Source: Firmicutes bacterium HGW-Firmicutes-14 (GTDB lineage Bacteria; Bacillota; Thermincolia; Thermincolales; UBA2595). Taken from it: 64,000 nucleotides of DNA. Every line of letters begins with the position of its first letter. The first letter of the stretch is position 1. This document shows, piece after piece, positions 58,549-64,000 of the stretch. The position numbers and the translations under genes were made by a program. Location of the stretch: the NCBI GenBank assembly GCA_002840275.1, contig PHAB01000004.1:62001-126000 (forward strand). The letters are read 5' to 3'. The notes under the pieces were generated by a model that worked only from the letters and a program-made list of their open reading frames with translations, was not told the origin of the DNA and searched no databases.

Positions 58549-60384
58549 TCAGTTGTTAGCATTTGTTCCTCTATTCAGTGCTTCTAAAGCCTTGTTAAGC
58601 AAGTCAGCAGTATATTTGCTGTAATATGTTATTGCTGAATATATCTCCTTGGCTGAGATAAGCCTCAGTTTCGTCCCTTCGGCTGTACCGCCAAGCGTCT
58701 TCACCTTCAGCAGCGTAGGTTTTAATACGTCCCCGGTAAACTGCAGGGCAGCCATCCGGTCAACCCTGGCATCACTCTTGGCCAGCTTCTGCAAGCCCTC
58801 CAGTACCTTCCGGGTTTCACCCAGGGAACCATATTCCTCTGCGATCCTGACCACCAGTTTCAGGGTGTTCTGTCCCAGGTCCTGCAGTTCCCTGAGTCCT
58901 GATTCGAGCTTTTCCAGGAGCCTCCGGGCGTTTCTTAAGTTTCTTGATTGCCGGTTCTTCGTATAATAATCATCAAGCCTTGCGGATACCTGCCTTTCCT
59001 CCCGGCAGTACCTGAAGAGGACCTCTCTGAACAGCATACGTTCAGCCCCCTCGATCATGGCGCCGCCTTCGGTGGCGTTTATAAACCGGGTCTCCCCGCA
59101 GTCCCTGATGTAGTTTTCAATCCACTTGTTGAAGGAATATAAAACTCTGGAAGTAAGAACCTGTCCACCGAAATAACCCGGTAGGGTGACCTGGTTGAGG
59201 TCATCATCTTTGGCTTCCTGCCGGCCTCTTTCATAAAGGGTTCCCCCGGCATGGGTCCTCCCGCCGGTAAAGGCCAGGTCCTGGCCCATAAAGACGATAG
59301 GATTTCCTCCCAGCCTGACCGCCAGGTCCAGGGCCACAGTAGCCACTGAACCGCCGCTCCGTACTCTGCCCACAGGCCCGATGTTTTTTTCCACCCAGTT
59401 AATTATTGAATTGCCATAAGTGCATATCAGCTTTGACCCCTGATATGTTTCAAATATCCCTGGGTGGCTGGTGGGCTCGGCTACCAGGTAAATACCTTCC
59501 ACATCAAGTCCTTTGAAATGCTCAAAGTTTTTCTCCCGGGGGTCTATGGAAACAACGATGTCAGGTCTTATACCCCTGCCCAGAAGCGCTCTAAGGGCTG
59601 TCCCCACACAGATAATCAGGGCTTTTTCCTTAGCCAGCCTGAGGTATTCGACATTTTTGTCCAGGGACGGCCCGGCCGAAACGAGAATTATGGGTTCCCC
59701 CCGGAATTTCCCGAAGAGCCCCTCAACACCGGGATTTCGTAAGACCTCCGGCAGGTTTTCCAGGGTATTGGTGTACCATTTTTCAGCTTCATTCGTAACG
59801 GTTATCTGGTTCAGAACCATCTGGTTCAGGGTACCGCGGATAATTTCCAGGGCAGTGTCATAATATTTTCCGTTCCGTTCCACTGAAGGCCTGTGGTCAA
59901 GAAAACCCATTCCTTGCAATGTATTTATATCAACGGCTGACGCCAGTTTTGACACAAGGGAGTCGGTAGTTCCAACTAATAAAATAAATCTTTTGGAAAG
60001 CAACAGTTCTTTTAAATCGCTGTACTGCATTGCGGCTTTAAACACTGCCGGGTCAGCTTCCAGAACAACAATAATGTGTCCAGCCGAAGTGTGGCTCAAG
60101 AGTTCTGTAACATGATATCCCAGGCCAAAACCAGACACTATAAGGAGGTTGTTCTTATTGATATCAACGGAACCTGCCAGCCTCCGGGCTTCTTTGCCCG
60201 GGTCATAGGCGCTGTGGAACTGCACATACTGCCCGTCTTCTTTCTGCACCCTCAGGCTTGTCTGCCCGTTTTTTGCCGGAAAAACATTATATATCTGTGG
60301 GTCAACTGCCACACTGTCAATTACTTCAGCCAGTTCTCCATCTTTTTTTTTCAAAATGGCAAGGTTCTGTTCATATAGTCCCAT
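58549..60384 (-). CDS. maf: Maf-type flagellin nonulosonate transferase (DUF115)
   Basis: Motility accessory factor proteins transfer pseudaminic or legionaminic acid to Ser and Thr of flagellin in the cytoplasm. The 611-residue protein has the DUF115/MptE-like core (about 200-460) with EPIILVSAGPSLDKNVEYLR, RGIRPDIVVSIDP, GSVATVALDLAVRLGGNPIVFMGQDLAFTGGRTH and FINATEGGAMIEG. An N-terminal part of the Maf type (about 1-190) contains LLIVSGFGLGYHVTELL. A helical C-terminal part follows. It lies first in the sugar unit, downstream of fliD, which fits flagellin as the target. GAGGAATAGACTG precedes the ATG. Confidence 0.92.
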   Translation of the reverse strand: MGLYEQNLAILKKKDGELAEVIDSVAVDPQIYNVFPAKNGQTSLRVQKEDGQYVQFHSAYDPGKEARRLAGSVDINKNNLLIVSGFGLGYHVTELLSHTSAGHIIVVLEADPAVFKAAMQYSDLKELLLSKRFILLVGTTDSLVSKLASAVDINTLQGMGFLDHRPSVERNGKYYDTALEIIRGTLNQMVLNQITVTNEAEKWYTNTLENLPEVLRNPGVEGLFGKFRGEPIILVSAGPSLDKNVEYLRLAKEKALIICVGTALRALLGRGIRPDIVVSIDPREKNFEHFKGLDVEGIYLVAEPTSHPGIFETYQGSKLICTYGNSIINWVEKNIGPVGRVRSGGSVATVALDLAVRLGGNPIVFMGQDLAFTGGRTHAGGTLYERGRQEAKDDDLNQVTLPGYFGGQVLTSRVLYSFNKWIENYIRDCGETRFINATEGGAMIEGAERMLFREVLFRYCREERQVSARLDDYYTKNRQSRNLRNARRLLEKLESGLRELQDLGQNTLKLVVRIAEEYGSLGETRKVLEGLQKLAKSDARVDRMAALQFTGDVLKPTLLKVKTLGGTAEGTKLRLISAKEIYSAITYYSKYTADLLNKALEALNRGTNANN

Positions 60385-60406
60385 CAGTCTATTCCTCGTT
60401 AAACTT

Positions 60407-61027
60407 TTAATTTAATCCCTGCTCTATCTTCTCAATTACCTGGGGAATCAACATATTCCATTCACTTAAAAGAGGTGCCAGTTCATATTCCAAAAGGTCA
60501 CTCACTGCCAGGAGTTCTTCATTGGTGAGGTTTTCCACCACCTGGTTGAGCACCTTGTTGATGTCCTGCCTTTTCTCCAGCAGGGCCAAGTCTTCCACCA
60601 GTGAGGGGCTTATGGCTGAAGTGATAAGCTGACCCGATTTGTCGATGATTTCGGTAAACCACCCCAGTCCGGTTACACACTGCTGAAGCATATCCATTGC
60701 CTCGGTCCGCTTGCCTGCCTGGAGCATGGCTGCACATTCTTCAATACCTGCAACCAGCTGGGGCAGGTACTTAGTCAGTCCGGAAAGACTGTCTGTAATA
60801 ATAGTTTCCAGTAAATTGGTAAATATGGTAAACTCCCCTGTTTCAGCAACCGTTAAGTCCGCCAGCTGGCTGTCACTGCCTTCAAGAGGGGCGCCGTTGA
60901 TTTCGAAGTTGGTGATAATCCTCCGGTTTGACGCGATTTCCCGGGAAACCGACTGAACCACATCCTGCAGCTTTAATTCCCCTGAGAAATCATGCTTAAT
61001 GGCCTTGCCGTCAATAATAAGTTTCAT
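60407..61027 (-). CDS. Unknown protein between fliD and maf
   Basis: About 206 residues without signal peptide or membrane helix. The N-terminal 75 residues look like a small beta-rich domain (KLIIDGKAIKHDFSGEL, RRIITNFEINGAPLEG) and the rest is helical and acidic (about 80-206), with CAAMLQAGKRTEAMDMLQQC and LLEYELAPLLSEW. ATG 61027 follows AGGAGTG by six bases; the longer reading would overlap the gene before it. I do not recognise the family. Position suggests a flagellar or glycosylation helper. Confidence 0.65.
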   Translation of the reverse strand: MKLIIDGKAIKHDFSGELKLQDVVQSVSREIASNRRIITNFEINGAPLEGSDSQLADLTVAETGEFTIFTNLLETIITDSLSGLTKYLPQLVAGIEECAAMLQAGKRTEAMDMLQQCVTGLGWFTEIIDKSGQLITSAISPSLVEDLALLEKRQDINKVLNQVVENLTNEELLAVSDLLEYELAPLLSEWNMLIPQVIEKIEQGLN

Positions 61028-61058
61028 CGAATTCACTCCTATTTTTATTGACATGCTG

Positions 61059-61289
61059 TTACAACTTAAGTGCCTGTTTACCAGCCAAAAAATATCCTCC
61101 TCCCGGCCCACGCCTGACCCCCACCATATCCATCTTCTGAAGCGGTGTCATCTGCTCCCTGATATATGAAGGTGTAACATTCAGAGCATTCCCGATTATA
61201 TCCGAAGTTACCGGATTTACATAGCTAGCGCTGTTTTCGCGGAGAACCCTTATAATTTCATGGTGGATGGTCGTTAAGACCTGGGCCAT
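61059..61289 (-). CDS. Small winged-helix DNA-binding protein
   Basis: The 76-residue protein is one winged-helix domain: TIHHEIIRVLRENSASYVNP, then TSDIIGNALNVTPSYIREQMTPLQKMDMV as helix-turn-helix and RRGPGGGYFLAG as the wing. GAGGTG precedes the ATG by seven bases. Three direct repeats lie upstream at 61318-61355 and could be its own binding sites. It may control the island or late flagellar genes; the target is not known. Confidence 0.72.
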   Translation of the reverse strand: MAQVLTTIHHEIIRVLRENSASYVNPVTSDIIGNALNVTPSYIREQMTPLQKMDMVGVRRGPGGGYFLAGKQALKL

Positions 61290-61317
61290 CAGTAATCACC
61301 TCAAAACAATCTATACG

Positions 61318-61355
61318 AGTGGACATATTAATACATGAGTAGACACAAGTAGACA
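61318..61355 (-). promoter_or_regulatory. Three phased direct repeats TGTCYACT upstream of the regulator
   Basis: On the plus strand AGTGGACA (61318-61325), AGTAGACA (61338-61345) and AGTAGACA (61348-61355) are spaced 20 and 10 bases apart, so all face the same side of the helix. They lie between the fliD stop and the winged-helix gene. They may be an operator for that protein. Confidence 0.5.
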
Positions 61356-61379
61356 TTTTAATTCTTAGAAACTGGGGGA

Positions 61380-63140
61380 CTATTTCATCCCCCAGGTTGA
61401 ACTGACTTGGGCGCTCAACCAGGCGCTTTGGTTCTGGAAATTGCTCATAATGGTTTCCAATTGGCTGAACTGGCGCCAAAGGCGGTCTTCTTTGAGTTCA
61501 AGCCGGTATTCAAAATCCTTGATCCGCTCTTCCATATCCCGGATCTGGGATGACAGTATACCGGAACTGCCGGCCCGTCCCATTATTTCTCCGGTGGCTG
61601 ATGTGACGGAATTCAGGTAATCATTCAGTTTAACTGCTATTCCACCGGTTGCTTCCATAAATATGCCGGCAACTGCATCAGGGTTATTCTGGATGGCAGT
61701 CTTCAGTTTGTCTTTGTCAATCTGCAGTTTGGAATTCAAAGCTGCAGATGCCGAATCTGTCGGCATGCCGGTTGTAATCCCTATATCTGACAACTGGTCA
61801 TAATTATGGGGCAGTCCGCTGACCGGATTGAAGATGGATGACCTGAGGTAGGACTGAACCCTTCTTAAGGTGCTGTCGGTCCGCAGGATACCGCTTTTCC
61901 TGTCAAAGTCACTGAGGGGTTCCCTGACTTTGTTCTCCGTCAGTTTTGTATTTAACCAATCCATTACAGTATTGTATTCATTGACGAAATCTTCGACATT
62001 CTTGATTATCTTATCATTGTCCTGGGAAACAGTAATGGTGGTTGTACCGGCCTTTAGCAGGTTAAAAGTAATCCCGTTGATTTCAAAACTGTTGCTGTCC
62101 CTGTTCATATCAACACCGTTGAGGTTGAATGCAGACGAGGTGCCTAAAGTCTGAACAGCGCCGGATATATTGGTAACCGTCAGGAAATTGGAAGTATCAG
62201 TTGCCTTGCCCAGGGTAATTGCATCAGACCCGGTTGTCTTCGAAGTTATGGAAATAGTATCACTTTCACTGTCATAAAAAGCTGTAACCCCTGCTGACGA
62301 ATTGTTTATCTTGCTGATAATATCGTTCAGGGACTCTGTCGCCGTATCTACTGAAAAAGTATAATCATTTATTGTGAAATAACCGCTGGTAAAACCCAGG
62401 CCCGTATCCGCCAGGTTTCTGAATTCACCGGATTCGGTCCCGTCCACAACCACTGCCGCATCTAGTTTGGCCGCAGCCAGGAACCCGCTGGTATCCTCAC
62501 CAACAGTGATGGTGGCCTCCGAGCCGGTAGTCTTCTGGGTCAGAACAATCCTGTCTCCGGAAAGGACAGCCTTTACGCCGGCAGTTGAGTCGTTTATCTT
62601 GTTCAAAACTGTGTTAATTGTATCATCCGCATCCACTGTAATAGTAACATCATTGACCTTGAATGCTCCTGCCGTAACCTCGGATTCCAGGCGGGTAGCC
62701 GCAGTCCCTCCGCTAAAGGCGGCATTCGGGTCGGCATCCACCCCGGCCCCGGAATTCAATTCAGCAGTGCCTGTAAGTGTGGCATAGGTCCCGTCAGGGA
62801 TACCTATAGCGCCAGTACTGCTTACCTTTGTAGCGGTTGCCAGGCTGGTAACCTCCAGGGTATAGGTACCGTTGACGGCAGTCGCGCCTGTTGTTACAGT
62901 GGCTACTTCAGAGTCAGACGAAGCGCTTTTCTTTAAATCAAATGAAGTGGACAAGGTCAGTGCCGATGCTTTTTTCTGCAGATTCAGCAGCATGTTCCGG
63001 AAATCCAGGAGAGCGCTCTTGCGCCATTCCAGGACGTTTTTCTTATCCTCAAGCCTGGTCAAAGGCATTCGTTCCAGAGCCATCAACTGCTTGACCAAAC
63101 CCTCTGTATCTAATCCGCTGGCAATTCCTCCTAATCGCAA
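61380..63140 (-). CDS. fliD: Flagellar filament cap protein FliD
   Basis: FliD (HAP2) caps the filament and helps flagellin fold at the tip. The start LRLGGIASGLDTEGLVKQLM is typical, followed by the FliD N-terminal coiled-coil (about 20-70). Two flagellin hook-IN type repeats lie in the middle (about 170-240 and 260-340), and the FliD_C domain follows (about 340-560) with DFVNEYNTVMDWLNTKL and a C-terminal coiled coil. TTG 63140 follows GGAGGAGG by eight bases; GTG 63149 is too close to that site. About 586 residues, within the family range. It is the last conserved flagellar gene before the island. Confidence 0.94.
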   Translation of the reverse strand: MRLGGIASGLDTEGLVKQLMALERMPLTRLEDKKNVLEWRKSALLDFRNMLLNLQKKASALTLSTSFDLKKSASSDSEVATVTTGATAVNGTYTLEVTSLATATKVSSTGAIGIPDGTYATLTGTAELNSGAGVDADPNAAFSGGTAATRLESEVTAGAFKVNDVTITVDADDTINTVLNKINDSTAGVKAVLSGDRIVLTQKTTGSEATITVGEDTSGFLAAAKLDAAVVVDGTESGEFRNLADTGLGFTSGYFTINDYTFSVDTATESLNDIISKINNSSAGVTAFYDSESDTISITSKTTGSDAITLGKATDTSNFLTVTNISGAVQTLGTSSAFNLNGVDMNRDSNSFEINGITFNLLKAGTTTITVSQDNDKIIKNVEDFVNEYNTVMDWLNTKLTENKVREPLSDFDRKSGILRTDSTLRRVQSYLRSSIFNPVSGLPHNYDQLSDIGITTGMPTDSASAALNSKLQIDKDKLKTAIQNNPDAVAGIFMEATGGIAVKLNDYLNSVTSATGEIMGRAGSSGILSSQIRDMEERIKDFEYRLELKEDRLWRQFSQLETIMSNFQNQSAWLSAQVSSTWGMK

Positions 63141-63212
63141 GGTACTCACCTCCTCCTGTCCGGTATCGTCTAATATAGATGGACAGACACCAGCTAAAGT
63201 TTTAACCTGCAT

Positions 63213-63602
63213 TTATACGTGCTTATCCAGGAATAAACCCGTCAGGACAACACCGGCCATGTCCTTAAACCTGGCCACCAGGTCAAGAATTTCTTCCGGA
63301 GGAATGGTCCTGATAACCTTTTCAGTCTCAGTATCAATGACTTTAAGCTCATATCTCTGGGTTTCCTCATGTACGGAAACTTTAAACTTGTTATCCAGCA
63401 TTTTGGCCAAAGAGTTGAGGTCTTCAACGGCCTTTCTGATATCCTCGCCTTTAATACCGGCACTTTTTTCGTCTGGACGTGATGCGCTCTCGGAAAGGGC
63501 GGAATCAACCCTTTTGGCCCCGGATACCTGAGAAATCTGAGAAGCCTGAGATACCTGAGGCACCGGTTCGCCGGCAGCAGGTATTCTGTTAACGGCATCC
63601 AT
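63213..63602 (-). CDS. flaG: FlaG family protein
   Basis: FlaG proteins influence filament length in several bacteria. The N-terminal 45 residues are low in complexity and rich in Ser and Gln (QVSQASQISQVSGA). The C-terminal FlaG domain (about 60-129) reads VEDLNSLAKMLDNKFKFSV-like with KVIDTETEKVIRTIPPEEILDLV, the known signature. It sits between flagellin and fliD as yvyC does in Bacillus. ATG 63602 follows GGGATGGTG; the upstream reading adds four residues. Confidence 0.9.
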   Translation of the reverse strand: MDAVNRIPAAGEPVPQVSQASQISQVSGAKRVDSALSESASRPDEKSAGIKGEDIRKAVEDLNSLAKMLDNKFKVSVHEETQRYELKVIDTETEKVIRTIPPEEILDLVARFKDMAGVVLTGLFLDKHV

Positions 63603-63630
63603 AAAAATCACCATCCCGCAAAAGGATTAC

Positions 63631-63656
63631 AGCCGGTCGACCCAGGTCGACCGGCT
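63631..63656 (-). terminator. 12-bp perfect hairpin after flagellin
   Basis: AGCCGGTCGACC (63631-63642) and GGTCGACCGGCT (63645-63656) form a perfect inverted repeat with two bases between. The T run after it on the minus strand is weak (TAATCCTTTT), so it may stop transcription partly or protect the flagellin mRNA 3' end while letting some reading pass to flaG. Confidence 0.65.
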
Positions 63657-63670
63657 TGATTCCTTTGAGA

Positions 63671-64000
63671 TTATCCTAAGAGCTGTAAAATCGACTGAGG
63701 CTTGGCATTTGCCTGGGCAAGCATTGCAGTACCGGCCTGCATCAGGATCTGGGTCTTGGTGAAGTTCATCATCTCTGCTGCCATGTCTACGTCTCTGATC
63801 CGTGATTCGGAAGCCGTCAGGTTCTCAACAGCTACGCCGAGGTTCTGGATGGTATGCTCAAGACGGTTCTGCATAGCACCGAGATTGGCCCGGGAAACAG
63901 ATACACTTTCAATGGCAGTGTCGATGAGCCCGATGGCTGAAGAAGCATTGGCGATGTCAGTAACAGCCACACCATTTACACCAAGGTCACTTGAGCTGGC
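63671..64000 (-). CDS. hag: Flagellin, C-terminal part (cut by window edge)
   Basis: The last 109 residues of flagellin are in the window, continuing in frame to base 64000. The C-terminal D0/D1 helix region is clear: [39 protein letters not shown] and [18 protein letters not shown], ending SILQLLG. This end packs into the filament core and is bound by FliS. The surface-exposed middle region that would carry sugars is outside the window. Called hag by Bacillus naming. Confidence 0.96.
   Translation of the reverse strand, partial: ASSSDLGVNGVAVTDIANASSAIGLIDTAIESVSVSRANLGAMQNRLEHTIQNLGVAVENLTASESRIRDVDMAAEMMNFTKTQILMQAGTAMLAQANAKPQSILQLLG

Noticed and set aside
57723-58559. Long open frame of 278 codons on the plus strand
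   Set aside because: It lies opposite pseB, whose motifs are clear, and its translation has no recognisable pattern; it is a shadow of the real gene.
1-64000. CRISPR arrays, tRNA or rRNA genes, insertion sequences and transposase genes
   Set aside because: I looked for regular direct repeats with spacers, tRNA-like arms and transposase motifs and saw none. The short tandem repeats present are inside or at the ends of genes and have no spacers.

Overview
The window comes from a flagellated Gram-positive bacterium, most likely an anaerobic clostridium of the Peptococcaceae/Desulfotomaculum type. The order flagellin - flaG - fliD - fliS - fliT-like - hpf - secA - prfB is the order known from Bacillus subtilis, prfB carries the programmed frameshift, and start codons are often TTG or GTG with strong GGAGG sites. 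The genus is an inference. Every gene I can support lies on the minus strand, so transcription runs from high to low coordinates.

Right edge (about 60.4-64 kb): the 3' end of a flagellin gene, flaG, fliD, a small winged-helix protein with three phased direct repeats in front of it, and an unknown protein. Left part (1-13.2 kb): fliS, a FliT-like chaperone, a zinc-ribbon protein, cspA, long-form hpf, an unknown protein, a 26-codon membrane microprotein with a long leader, two tandem HD-GYP proteins, a DUF5317 membrane protein, secA, motA-motB, an HD-GGDEF protein and the 5' end of prfB. Several Rho-independent terminators and two good sigma-A promoters separate these units.

Between fliD and fliS lies a sugar and glycosyltransferase island of about 47 kb. 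From upstream to downstream it holds: (a) a Maf-type flagellin glycosyltransferase, a PseB-like dehydratase and a PseC-like aminotransferase; (b) an NHL beta-propeller protein; (c) a legionaminic-acid type set in the order legB-legC-legG-legI-formyltransferase-ptmE-ptmF-legF-ptmA, close to the ptm/leg locus of Campylobacter; (d) genes for a branched sugar (rfbF, C-methyltransferase, 3,5-epimerase, aminotransferase, methyltransferases); (e) a run of glycosyltransferases with three radical SAM/SPASM proteins, a WlbA/WlbB/WlbC-like trio, UDP-galactopyranose mutase and a GlfT2-like transferase; (f) a second nonulosonate synthase, an SpsF-PseG fusion, an ATP-grasp protein and a HAD phosphatase. No flippase, polymerase, polyprenyl-phosphate transferase or ABC transporter is present, so the natural reading is that the products are attached in the cytoplasm to flagellin before export.

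The most unusual points are: a Rossmann-like C-terminal module that recurs in at least six otherwise different proteins of the island; a sugar formyltransferase where an N-acetyltransferase would be expected; three radical SAM/SPASM enzymes and a cytoplasmic NHL propeller inside a flagellar glycan cluster; a cluster of DnaA-box-like 9-mers upstream of cspA; and a 268-bp unit bounded by 11-bp inverted repeats that contains the microprotein gene.
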